Assembly (NCBI GenBank): GCA_949752735.1
Contig: OX457043.1
Location: 4,203,867 to 4,267,866 of the forward strand
Reading direction: 5' to 3'
Source of the DNA: Lumbricus terrestris
Taxonomy: Eukaryota; Annelida; Clitellata; Crassiclitellata; Lumbricidae
Length of the DNA: 64,000 nt
Position numbers and translations under genes: made by a program. Positions 20,259 through 30,492 of the stretch are shown here, piece by piece (within the stretch, counting starts at the first letter, position 1; the number at the start of each line of letters is the position of its first letter). The notes under the pieces were generated by a model, which worked only from the letters and a program-made list of their open reading frames with translations, was not told the DNA's origin and ran no database searches.

Positions 20259-22721
20259 ATGCTGATGGAAGAAGACGAAATCACGTTCCGGAATCCAGCT
20301 TCCGAGGAAATTCGCACGTCTGCCGACGTCTTTACTCCGACCGCTCGGGGATCGTCCATGGAGAAACGGTCGAACCGGAGACCGCTGATCGAGGAGCTCG
20401 GTTCCGATGACGAGGAGAGACCGGCGAGAAGCCTGTTGGAGGACGTCGATAGCCTGATCCGACGCCGATCTACGCCGATGAAACCCGGTCGCTTCGACGG
20501 AACAGGTTCGTTCGAGTCGTTTTTGGTGCAATTTGAGGTGTGCGCTAGCCATAACAAATGGACGGCTGCAGACAAGGTGGACCATTTACGATGTGCGTTA
20601 GAGAAAGCCGCAACGCAACTTATCTGGGATTTTGGAGCGCGGCCAAATGCAACCTACGAGGAACTTGTGGAACGTCTCCGCCAGAGATACGGGACGGAAG
20701 GACAGGCAGAAACCTTCCGGGCCCAGTTATACTACAGACGTCAACGGCCGGGAGAAAGTCTCAGCGACCTGCTTCACGAGGTCCGCCGACTCGTAGTCCT
20801 GGCATATCCCGTTCCGTCCAATGAGACTACCCAGATAATTGCGAGGGACTCGTTTCTAGAGGCACTGCGAGACCGCGAACTTTCGCTGAAGGTTAGAGAG
20901 CGAGAGCCAAAGACTCTCGATGAAGCTTACCGGACCGCCCTGCGACTGGAAGCTTACCAGCAGGCCTCCGAGAACGACGACCGCCGAAAAACGCCGAATC
21001 GGGTACGAGGGACTCAGGAAACCGACCTGAGTGCCCAGCTGCAAGCGACGCTCGACCGATTCCTAACGGCGCAACGAGACGACCAACGCGAATGGCAACG
21101 CGAAATGGAGACGAGGATCGACCAACAGCTTCGCGAGCTGCGCAGTCAAGCATCGCCCAACGACGGACCGGGACGAGACCGTCGTCTTGGAGACCGCACC
21201 TCTGGAGATCGTCCACGGGAAGCTCCGAGGCCGGCGGTGACCTGCTTCAACTGTGACCGAGTCGGTCACGTGGCTCGGAACTGTCGACAACCGCGCCGTT
21301 TCCGGAACCGCGGGAACGACGCTGGAACTGACGAGACGGAGGATTCGACGCCTCCGGTAGCCGTGAACCACACAACCCGTCCGAAGTTGCCGAATCGTAA
21401 CAGCAACAACGCTGTCTACGTACGAGGGACGATCCACGGACGTTCTCAACTATGCCTGATCGACACGGGATCGGAAGTCAGCTTGGTGCCTTCATCAACT
21501 GTCGACGGGTTAGAGCTTCGTTCAAGTAATCGTTCTTTGATGGCTGCTAACGGGTCTGATATTCGGGTCCTGGGAGAGGTCCTGGTCCCCATAGATTTTG
21601 GGAGAGGTTTTAGTGTCCCGACCATGTTTTTGGTATCCGACCAGATTACAGAACCCATGTTAGGCATGAACTGGCTCAGGGAACATCGCTGCAGATTAGG
21701 GTTTGGTGCTGGTGCTTTGTTTGTGGGCAGGAAACGCATCTCTCTTGTAAAGGGGAACGGTTCCATGTGGTGCCGACGTGTGATCGTCGCAGAAGAGGTT
21801 GTGGTATCCCCCAAATGTCAGGGTGATGTTCCGGTTAAAACCATGTATGGGAATGTGTCCGCGGTTGCCCCCGCATGGATGACCGAGGCCCAGGAGATAC
21901 GCCCCGGAGACCACCTGGCCCGTGTAGCGGTAGATGGTAAAGCTAACGCCCAGGTGCGAGTTGTGAATTTAACGGAGGACCCGGTAACTTTCACTAAGGA
22001 CCAATTCTTGGGAGGATTACGCCCTGTGCAGGTGGAACAGAATAAGTCCGGTATAATGGGAGAGGTTTGTCAGGTCCCACCTAGAGAGGTATTTCTTGAG
22101 GATTTTTCCAAAGAAAGGTTACCTAGGAAACGGGTAGACGATTTGATAATTCAGCCTGTAGACAAACAGGATAGCGTATTGGTTGCTTCGCCCGTAAGTC
22201 GAGTACTACTGCCGCAAAAGAAGTCTGTGTGTGAAAATTTGGATGATTTACCTTTGATAGCAGTGCAGCATAAGGTTTTTCTTAGCGGGATTTTCGGCTG
22301 TAGTAAATACGTGGGTACCCCCCTGAGGTTGAAATTTGGCGGGATCCCCTTTCGTAAACCTGGCCGTAAGATTTGCCAGTGTGTGGGAGAAATTAAATGC
22401 GGCCATCGGAGAAATAGGGACGAGGTTTTCCCACACGCCCCTGTCGTTGAAGTGGCGTTGTTGCGTGAGGACGTGACATGTGGACGAAAGACGGGTCCAC
22501 GGGTCGACCCGACCCATGGTCGACCTCGAGAGTCAACCCGACCTATGGTCCACCAGAAGGTCGAACCTCGACCTTGTCTCGGAAGACACTCGCCCGAAGA
22601 GAAGGACTCGACGGAAGCCCCGCGCTCCCGACTTGCTGTTGGGGATTTTGCCGGTCGAGGCTACGTCGACGACAGCGGACCCCGGAGACGATTGAGATTT
22701 CGGACTCGGACTAAATTCTGA
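20259..22721 (+). CDS. Gag-protease polyprotein of the LTR element
   Basis: 820 residues. The N-terminal third is a capsid-like helical region (FDGTGSFESFLVQFEV at about residues 80-95, then RLRQRYGTEGQAETFRAQLY). A CCHC zinc knuckle, CFNCDRVGHVARNC, is at about 329-342, and an aspartic protease motif, LIDTGSEVSLVP, at about 400-411. The remaining 400 residues follow the protease but contain no RT motif. The C-terminal tail is Arg/Pro-rich and may be a remnant after deletion of pol. The ATG at 20259 is the first long-frame start after the PBS. The frame is fully open, so this gag is probably still expressed. Confidence 0.85.
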   Translation: MLMEEDEITFRNPASEEIRTSADVFTPTARGSSMEKRSNRRPLIEELGSDDEERPARSLLEDVDSLIRRRSTPMKPGRFDGTGSFESFLVQFEVCASHNKWTAADKVDHLRCALEKAATQLIWDFGARPNATYEELVERLRQRYGTEGQAETFRAQLYYRRQRPGESLSDLLHEVRRLVVLAYPVPSNETTQIIARDSFLEALRDRELSLKVREREPKTLDEAYRTALRLEAYQQASENDDRRKTPNRVRGTQETDLSAQLQATLDRFLTAQRDDQREWQREMETRIDQQLRELRSQASPNDGPGRDRRLGDRTSGDRPREAPRPAVTCFNCDRVGHVARNCRQPRRFRNRGNDAGTDETEDSTPPVAVNHTTRPKLPNRNSNNAVYVRGTIHGRSQLCLIDTGSEVSLVPSSTVDGLELRSSNRSLMAANGSDIRVLGEVLVPIDFGRGFSVPTMFLVSDQITEPMLGMNWLREHRCRLGFGAGALFVGRKRISLVKGNGSMWCRRVIVAEEVVVSPKCQGDVPVKTMYGNVSAVAPAWMTEAQEIRPGDHLARVAVDGKANAQVRVVNLTEDPVTFTKDQFLGGLRPVQVEQNKSGIMGEVCQVPPREVFLEDFSKERLPRKRVDDLIIQPVDKQDSVLVASPVSRVLLPQKKSVCENLDDLPLIAVQHKVFLSGIFGCSKYVGTPLRLKFGGIPFRKPGRKICQCVGEIKCGHRRNRDEVFPHAPVVEVALLREDVTCGRKTGPRVDPTHGRPRESTRPMVHQKVEPRPCLGRHSPEEKDSTEAPRSRLAVGDFAGRGYVDDSGPRRRLRFRTRTKF

Positions 22722-23261
22722 AAGAAGAAAAAGACGCGGAGGGTGAGCGGTTGCTTCAGTACTAGAAACGATTAATCATGGCCTTTTAGTTTTGGCCCGT
22801 TGGTCGTCGAATTGTTATTTTATATTTGTGGTTGTGAACCAATAAGCGTGCTCTTCACTTCTTCAGAGACTTTTCCTATTGTGGACTGATGATATGATGG
22901 ACGATTTAGAGATCGCATATATATCGTATACGTAGAATGCCTAAAAAAGGGGCGCTTTTCGTTTGGGCCGTTGGCCACTTTTGTGTTTATGTGCCTTAAA
23001 TATTTCTTTAAGATGTGTACGTTTTTGGGCCGTTGGCCACATTGTGTGAACGACGGAACAGTTTAGTCGGAACTTTAACGTAAACTTTTATGAGACCCGT
23101 TGGTCTTTTGGTTGAACAGTAGGGTCAGGGACGACCAAGGACATTGTATTTTTGAGACTTGGCCCGTTGGCCGCTTTGTTTACACCCAGTTGGGTTTTGC
23201 TTTGAGCCATGTGGCTCGTCCCTATTTTTAGTTTGCGGGAGTGGGGACACTCCCATTCGTA

Positions 23262-23273
23262 GTGGGAGGGAGA
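23262..23273 (+). other. Polypurine tract
   Basis: GTGGGAGGGAGA directly precedes LTR2, as expected for plus-strand priming. Confidence 0.8.
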
Positions 23274-24304
23274 TGTAGCGAACCTGGCGGCCCGCTCTCC
23301 TTGCTAAGCTCCGCCCACTCGAGGCAAGTTCCTTGTTAGCTCCGCCCCTTGAGGCAAGTTCCTGAGGCAAGTTCCTTGTTAGCCACGCCCACTCGAGGCA
23401 AGTTCCTTGCTAGCCACGCCCCTTGAGGCAAGTTCCTGAGGCAAGTTCCTTGCTACCCCCCCTTCCTGAGGCAAGTTCCTTGCTAAGCCACGCCCCTTGA
23501 GGCAAGTTCCTGAGGCAAGTTCCTTGCTAAGCCACGCCTACTCGAGGCAAGTTCCTGAGGCAAGTTCCCTGCTAAGCCACGCCCCTTGAGGCAAGTTCCT
23601 GAGGCAAGTTCCTTGCTACCCCCTCTCTTTGAGGCAAGTTCCTGAGGCAAGTTCCTTAGCGGTCGAGGCAAGTTCCTTGTTAGCCCCTCCCTCCAGAGGC
23701 AAGTTCCTTAGCGGTCGAGGCAAGTTCCTGAGGCAAGTTCCTTGCTAGCTCCGCCCACTTGAGGCAAGTTCCCTAGAACTTGAGGCAAGTTCCCTAGATT
23801 AGGTGCCTGCCCGTAGATTGTATAAATAGACGTGGACAGATGACACAGACGGCTCTCAGACGATACAGTGCGAGGCGGAGCTCTCGCAGAGGCAGACAGT
23901 AGATACCGTCATCGACGAGGAGCGACGAGCAGGAGAAGACGTCTGGACGGCGGCGTGGCTACGTGCGAGAACGACGACGGAGAGCGACACACGGACGGAC
24001 ACGGACGGAACCGACGTTGACAGCCCTGCAGAATACGGCCATCCCTGGGGTGCAGAGGCTTTCCTATCGTCGTCTGGTTTCGTGCTACAATAAATCGTGT
24101 CGCAGAAGATATCGTGTCGTTGTCTGACTTCCGGGTTGATAGGCAGCAGAACTGCATCGAGTAAGTCCTTCGAAATACCACGAAGGCCGGACTCATACCC
24201 TTTTGGCGAGGGGGTTGCACGCGGACGGTACCTACACACACATCGGATTTCCTACCCTCGTGGAGGGTGGATACTCAGAAGTGCACCATCTTGTTTTCGC
24301 TACA
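23274..24304 (+). repeat. 3' LTR
   Basis: 1031 bp, near-identical to the 5' LTR, including the 12-bp array, TATA box and AATAAA. It ends at TCGCTACA, followed by the CTAT target duplication. Confidence 0.92.
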
Positions 24305-24308
24305 CTAT

Positions 24309-24780
24309 ACTATTCTCTTATTATTTAACCTGCTGTAATTTAATTTGGACGTTTACTTACAAATATAATTTTGTCAGACTAGTCACCGTTCAAAAATATG
24401 CAATCCGTTTTAAAGTTAGTATTCCTCGCCGAGCCCACACCGCTCTGTATTTCAAGGAATTTGGATTATTAAAGATCGATCAAATTATAGGCACTTGCAA
24501 ATAGGAGAGTTTATGTACCGCTACAACCATGGCCTATTACCACTAAGTCTTGTATTTAATGATTTCTTTAGCCTTACCTCTGATCGCCACTCTCATTCAA
24601 CTAGAAAATTAACTGTTTATGACCTTCCCTACGCACATACTAACACTCGTCGATTCTCTATACAATGTACTGGCTCCCAATGTTGGAACTCTCTCCCTAC
24701 ATATCTTTATTCCCAACCTAACACAAGATTAATTAAGCATAAACTTCGCCTTTATCTACTTAAAACACTTCCTGATATGT
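24309..24780 (+). pseudogene. LINE ORF2 C-terminal part downstream of the LTR insertion
   Basis: It continues the LINE frame interrupted at 19163 (SIRSML joined to YYSLI). The end is readable as YKYNFVRLVTVQKYAIRFKV, then RAHTALYFKEFGLLKI, GSQCWNSLPTYLY and LRLYLLKTLPDM with a stop at 24780. At least one frameshift lies near 24490. Confidence 0.75.
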
Positions 24781-25122
24781 AATGGTTATGGTTTCTGCTC
24801 AGAGGTTTCGCCAAGCCCTTAGTTAAGTCTTAGTTAAGTCATTAGTTAAGAGTTGTTTTTCTTGTTGTAGGCCTACTCTATTTGTCGATTGCTTAATAAT
24901 TTTTTTCTCCCCCTCATAATCTTTATATTCCTACAATTGAATGTTCTGTCATGTTTTTCTTTTATATTTTACATGAATTATGGGTGGCCCTATAAGCAGG
25001 ATTTTCCATCCCTTCTGGGTCTCCCCTTCTTCCCCAAATTATGTTAATCTATTATTCAATGCCATAATTGTATCATGTTTGTTTGTTGTTTTGGTTGAGG
25101 AAAAATAAATAAATAAATAATT

Positions 25123-26224
25123 TAAAGTTCCGCAAGTCTTCGCGTTCTATAGGCTCCGTCGATGTCACGAAGAATGGTCCTTAAAGCCTACCGAAAGGCA
25201 AACCGTAAACTCCAACTTTCTGAAGGACCAATTCATCACTGGGTGCAGTGCTGCGCCGTGTCACTGTAGTCACTAGGAGATCCGTTCCGTTTGCACAGGT
25301 TCCCTGTAGTGAGCGTGTGCAAAGTATTGGCCTACCTGCTCAGTGCTCAGGCGCAAAGTGGATGTCGTTTAGGTACAGAGTTGGAAGAAGTAGGACTGGT
25401 TGAGTAGGATATACAACTTATCTAAAGGAAAGTCTATAGTTGTGAGTCACTGCTTAATCTAGACGTCTCTGTGGGGGGAGTTTCCCCAGAAATGAGAATC
25501 CCCAAAAATCGAGAGGCGTCCACATGTATCGGCCTACGCAGCGTTTTCATCCTCAGATGACATACATACATGATAATTATGCAACATCCCCCCACCAAAT
25601 ATTCTACAGGTTTATACATGCGAAGAATTTGACTGCGAATTATTGAAGACTTTAAAATAATCAGCAGATTAAAAAGTTAGGATTTCTAAAATTGCCAAAC
25701 AGTCATCAGCTTTTTTGGGAAGTAACTTAGGCCTAGGGGCCTACATGTTTCCTGGAAGAAAGTTTGGTGAGAGACATTGGGTCAAATGGTGTTGTCAGTT
25801 TCTGGCTGAGCGGTGCCGTCCGCCCAAAATGGACATTTTTCACGCCGCCCCTCCAATAAACCTAAATTTACCTTAATTTTAAGACGTTGATTACTTTCGA
25901 TGGATTTCGAATTTTTGGACTTCTACAAGCTGACCTAGAGAAATCCATCATTCACTGTTAATTGGGCAGCACAAAGGCTATTGCGGGTCCGGTGCTGTGA
26001 ATATCCTCCAGTGGCCCTTTTCTGAGAACCCACCGGCACCACGCACATTATTTATTAAAACCGACCAAGAGGCGGATTAAGGCAAGTTCAGCATGTTCGG
26101 TCTAATATGGCCCACACTTTCGGACCCATTCACGCAAAAGAAACAACTTTCAATGAGTCATTAACTTGTAAATTTTAATCGTTAAAAGGGTAAAAATTCC
26201 GAACTCCAAAATCATTCAAAACCA
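25123..26224. other. Intergenic, dispersed-repeat fragments only
   Basis: No gene seen. A segment near 25820 repeats the GTCCGCCCAAAATGGAC motif found near 1010. Other parts look unique. Confidence 0.5.
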
Positions 26225-26229
26225 CTCAT

Positions 26230-27110
26230 TTTAGCATTGACTACAACTTTCGCCCATGTGTGCGCCCGGCCCCTTCTTCTTCTGGTTCTCTGCCCCTAGG
26301 TAGGTTCGGCTGTCCAATGTCTCCACTCTTCCCTCCGCTGGGCCTTCTCCTTTAGTCTTTGGTATCCAATCCTCGTCATCATCGTATCCAACATCATCTG
26401 TCGTGGTCTTCCTCTTGTTCTTTTCCCCTCCATTTTGCCTTCTATCACAGTTTTTACCAGGTTGTCTCCTCTTAGCGTATGCCATATCCATGTCTTTTGT
26501 CTTTCTCTGATTGTTTTTGTCATTGTTCTTTCCTCTCCAATCCTTTCCAGCACTTCCTCGTTTGTTCTGTGTTCCGTCCAGCTGATCTTCTCCATTTTTC
26601 TCCAAGTCCACATTTCAAACGCTTCGATTTTCTTTATGTCCTCTTTTCTCATGGTTCAGGTTTCGGAACCATACAACACCACACTCCACACCAGTGTTTT
26701 TATCATTCTTTTCTTGAGGTTTCTGCTTAGTTTTCCTCGTAGTAGTTCACCTCTTTTCGTAAACGCCTCCTTTCCCATTGCGATCCTCCTTCTTATTTCC
26801 TTATGACATTTAGCGTCTGTTGTCATCAGGTTTCCCAGTTAGCAAAATTCCTTCACCTGTTCTATCTCCTTGCCTTCTATTTGGATGTTGACTGTAGCTT
26901 CTTTTCCCTTGCTGATCTTCATTACTTTTGTCTTCTTGATGTTGATCCTCATACCGTATTCAATTGACGCTGTGTTCAATCTGTCCATCACTTCTTGCAG
27001 CCCCTTCTGGCTTCTCGCCAACATTGCCTGATCGTCCGCAAACCTCAGCGCCTTAATCCATCTTCCTCCATCTTATTATCATCTGCCCGACCCCTATTGG
27101 GGTTTTAATT
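26230..27110 (-). mobile_element. Decayed LINE with RTE-like C-terminus
   Basis: Minus-strand frames give the RT active-site region ALRFADDQAMLARSQKGLQE (about 27045), MRINIKKTKVMKI, then VVLYGSETWTMRKEDIKKIE and the C-terminal block KRTRGRPRQMMLDTM (26350-26420). A frameshift or stop occurs near 26830. Related C-termini are at 43235-43600 and 58430-58600. Confidence 0.8.
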
Positions 27111-27203
27111 ACCAGGGAGATTTGTCTCTAAATCAGTCAGAAATTCTAGTAAGACTTTTTCCTGCTTGCTTGAACAATTACAAGCCTACGTCGCCTGATC
27201 GAA

Positions 27204-27334
27204 ACTCAAACGCTATGTGACGCATTATAAAATAATATTTTATAATGCGTCACATAGCGTTTGAGTATAGACCTACAGTGCACACACACAAATTACCATA
27301 TTATGGTAATTGGTGTGTGCACTGTAGGCCTATA
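27204..27334. repeat. Two adjacent long hairpins
   Basis: First palindrome 27204-27266: perfect 31-bp arms around one central base. Second 27267-27334: about 33-bp arms with one mismatch or two and a 2-base bulge around a 3-base loop. They abut, forming a cruciform-prone pair. Confidence 0.9.
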
Positions 27335-27934
27335 TAGCAGAGGCTGGCAATATGCGGCCCGTGAGGCTTTATCCGCTTTTTATGTTTTATATTTTATATA
27401 GTAAAATTTAACGTGATTATATCCTAGCAATTAACAAAGTCCATGTAACAAAGCCATCGTCGTGACAGCAAATAAACAACTAATATTCATGAGCAAAGCT
27501 AATGACGTAACAATAATGTGTGTAGAACAATAATTATTATTAGGGTCGCCATTATACAGAACTAGATGTGGGACCCGGCGTTGCCCGGGAAATTTTGTGT
27601 TTTCGACACTACTCCTCTGGGGTACCCGGTGTTGACCGCTAAATTTCGGGTTTTCGCCAACCCTGCACTCACCCCCGCTTCCCCCAAAACAAAACATGAC
27701 CCGACCCTGCGTGGCGAGTGTGTGTGCTGACTGTGTGTGGTGACCCTGGTCGCTCTCTATCTCTAGCTGCAAAGTTTGATGTGTAAAGCTGCAAACTGAG
27801 CGAATATGTGAAAATGTCGAAATTTCGGCTTCTCATCTCCACGCAGGCCCCCGTGGTGAGAGAGAATCACCAACCTCTCCACTGGGTTGTTCTGATGGTC
27901 AATAGTTGCGAAACTGTAGACGTATAATTCCGGA

Positions 27935-27935
<1 letters not shown>

Positions 27936-28014
<79 letters not shown>
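27936..28014. repeat. CA microsatellite
   Basis: About 38 CA dinucleotides in an uninterrupted run. Confidence 0.95.
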
Positions 28015-28018
<4 letters not shown>

Positions 28019-29665
28019 TCCATATTCTCCTTTCTCTGTCGTATCTGCACTGAATGAGAGTGCATATCAATAACTTGGTTAAAACGATTATTGAAGGCTG
28101 TCGGTTGTGTTAGTGTAGTTAAAATTTCTGTGATCTGCGTTTTTGTGAATAGCCTATTATTGTTTCAACTGCTTAATTGTAACCAGTTGCGGTTTGTCAA
28201 CCGGATTGTTGAATAAACGAAAATCATTATTATTATTATTGTTAGTATTATTATTTTTATTTTTATTATACATGCGAGAGGCGAGAACAACGTCATGACA
28301 AAAAAATTGCAAAAAAGCGTTTTATGATGATTTATATGGGCGCTAATTATGCGTCGATTTAAAACGTTAATAAAAATTTATTTATCTCGGGTTTTAAAGT
28401 GAATTGAGGGCTGGAAAATAGTCGACCTACAAATTTGCATAAGAATATTTTTTAAAAAATTCGCTCGAAAGTCGATCGTTTAGGAGCCTTTCTTGGGACA
28501 TCACTCATCCAGACATACATACGACAGAAGGACAAACATTGAGCCTTATGATGTAGAATGGCCCGTAGGCTATCCTAACAAAGTAACACCATACATAGGT
28601 AATGACGTAAGAACAGTGTTGTGGACCAATATCGTCACAATAGATGCTACAGTGACAGCAACTTGCTCATATCGAAGTTAATGACGCAAAGAACTTCCAC
28701 AACAAAGAGAAGCCGCCACAATGTGAAGTCCACAGAATAAATGAATAACGAGCATAATTTAAGCAAGTTTAATAAAGGGAATGACGTAATAATAGTGTTT
28801 TAGAACAAAGAGATGTCGCCGCAATAAAATTTCCATAGCATTAAGCCAATAAATACTTATAATTTTTTTGTCCTTTTGTTATGATTCAGTGGGAGATGTG
28901 CTCTACAGTTTTTCCTAACAGGAACAGAGTCACCAAATCTATTCGGCCCCTCAAAAACTGTGGGTCCGGGTGCTGCAGCACCCTTAGCACCCACCTTATT
29001 ACGGGCCTGACTTACAAGCAAGCATGCAACCTTTGCCAGAAGTCAAGTCGAACGGTCCACCAAAAGACCAGCAACCGCTTGAGCAGGGACCTCAATATGC
29101 CGATAACGTAGGGACGCGGCGGTATAGAAGTTTGTTCTGAGCCTTGTAGCTGGACGGTTGCGGGAGAACTACCGGAGAAAATGGTCGGCTTACAGCCGCT
29201 GCTGGAAGGAACTTTTGGCAGCGCAACTCGTTGAGATCGCGACGATAGCTAGGCATATAGGTCCCTAGTCAAAGATTGAATAAAAGATTGTGGGAAAGAT
29301 TTAAGAAAGGACTGTAAAGAGATTGTAGAAAAAAAGAAAATGTCCGACGTTGAGTTATCAACGTCGGGTCTGACAGAGCGCAGAACTCAGGATTCACCGT
29401 TCAACTTGATCAGTCAAGTGTGCGAAAATAAAAAAGTTGGTTTAGTGGATATCTTGCCTCCAAAAAATTCCGGACAATTTGGAATCAATCCGGAACGTGG
29501 GACACAAAGGGCAGATTCGCGGCGAATCCGGGACGATTGACAGCCCTAAATAAAACTGACGAGCACTAGGTCTATTATAGTACGAGAAAGATTAATAACA
29601 TATAGGCCTGCAAAGTTAGGCTATGCTTAGGCTATTATAATGTAGTGTGAATAGTTTAAGCAGAA
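28015..29665. other. Region downstream of copy B, no gene seen
   Basis: Contains an ATT-rich stretch (28228-28268) following a LINE-tail-like sequence (CCAGTTGCGGTTTGTCAACC, about 28180), and a short perfect hairpin at 29343-29366 (CCGACGTTGA, 4-base loop, TCAACGTCGG). The copy B 3' UTR must lie at its right end, but no AATAAA could be assigned confidently. Confidence 0.4.
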
Positions 29666-30492
29666 TTAATTTCTCTCTTCTATGGTGAACACGTCGACTA
29701 TAATTGATGAACTTGTGTGGGCAACGATGAGCTGTTGTTTGTCCTTCTTGTAACACATAAACAACGGATTGCTACAGTTCAGCAGAGTGTACTGTGTATT
29801 CAGCTCAGAATCGAGCAGAATCACACGATTGCCTTCCGCATCCGTAGCGATAATGCGATCCGAAGAGTACCAAGCCATTGACCAGATTAATCCAGGCTGA
29901 TCCAATTTGTCGTCTGGTTTGGGTCGCAGGTAAAATCCACCATCGCTCGCCAGCATCAGAATATTACCGTAGTTCCGCTTCTCCGGTGTTCTATAGACTA
30001 CAGCAAACAGCCCGGATGATATTTCGACCACTTGTGCGATTTCGTCCATGTATGGGGGCAACTTGACGTCAATCACGCTAGCTGAGTTCCGGATTTCAAA
30101 TCTGGCTGGAAAAGTGTTTGTCGTCAATATATCACCGTCAATGGACATAGACATGCTGTTAGGAGAGCTAATAGCAATTGGATCACCACTTCCTATGAAG
30201 CCTGTGGCACTTCGAAAGAGTCCAAATGCTGCGTCGGTTGAGGCGACATATAGGCGATTCGTGTTCTTGTGGGCAATAATTCGGGTAAAGGAGGTGGAAA
30301 TTCCAGATGAAATGATATCTCGTAGATATATCTGGTACTTATGGCTGAAGTCATCATTGTCTTCGTGTACTGCGATCGTTTGGTCATTGTACAAGATAAA
30401 TATGTCATTCTGCAGGCTGGTCACGTCAGAGGGGACTCTGTTGGTAATCAACGACGCAGCGCGTTCAGCTGACACTCGAATCAATTGATCGC
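29666..30492 (-). CDS. Copy B, last exon: propeller II
   Basis: 827-bp terminal exon (acceptor TTTTTTTAG), stop TAA at 29666-29668. It encodes 275 residues of strand-rich repeats (DVTSLQNDIFILYNDQTIAV, GNILMLASDGGFYLRP, DRIIATDAEGNRVILLD). It is homologous along its length to the propeller I exon. Confidence 0.8.

Larger units (their letters stand above)
19164..24304 (+). mobile_element. Full-length LTR retrotransposon (Gypsy-like, gag-PR only)
   Basis: LTRs at 19164-20195 and 23274-24304 begin TGTAGCGA and end TCGCTACA. The 4-bp target duplication CTAT lies at 19160-19163 and 24305-24308. A primer-binding site follows LTR1 (20197-20213) and a purine tract precedes LTR2 (23262-23273). The only long ORF is gag-protease (20259-22721). 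No RT, RNase H or integrase is present, so mobility must rely on another element. The LTRs differ at only a few positions, so insertion was recent. Confidence 0.92.
15085..25122 (+). mobile_element. 5'-truncated LINE (jockey/CR1-like) split by two nested elements
   Basis: The frame starts at the endonuclease C-terminal motif SDHLPI (15092 onwards), continues through QSLDSTDWSDIREACTELDT, the RT blocks IPIHKKGPRYNVSNYRPISV (about 18069-18130), QGSNLGPLLFL and FADDSNLF, and then the C-terminal GSQCWNSLPTYL (about 24670). It ends in AATA repeats near 25095-25122. A piggyBac-like element (15730-17798) and an LTR retrotransposon (19164-24304) split it. Removing each with one target-site copy restores the LINE sequence. 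About 2.8 kb net, with several stops. Confidence 0.85.

Noticed and set aside
27763..28070. Cys-Val repeat proteins
   Set aside because: They are translations of the CA microsatellite.
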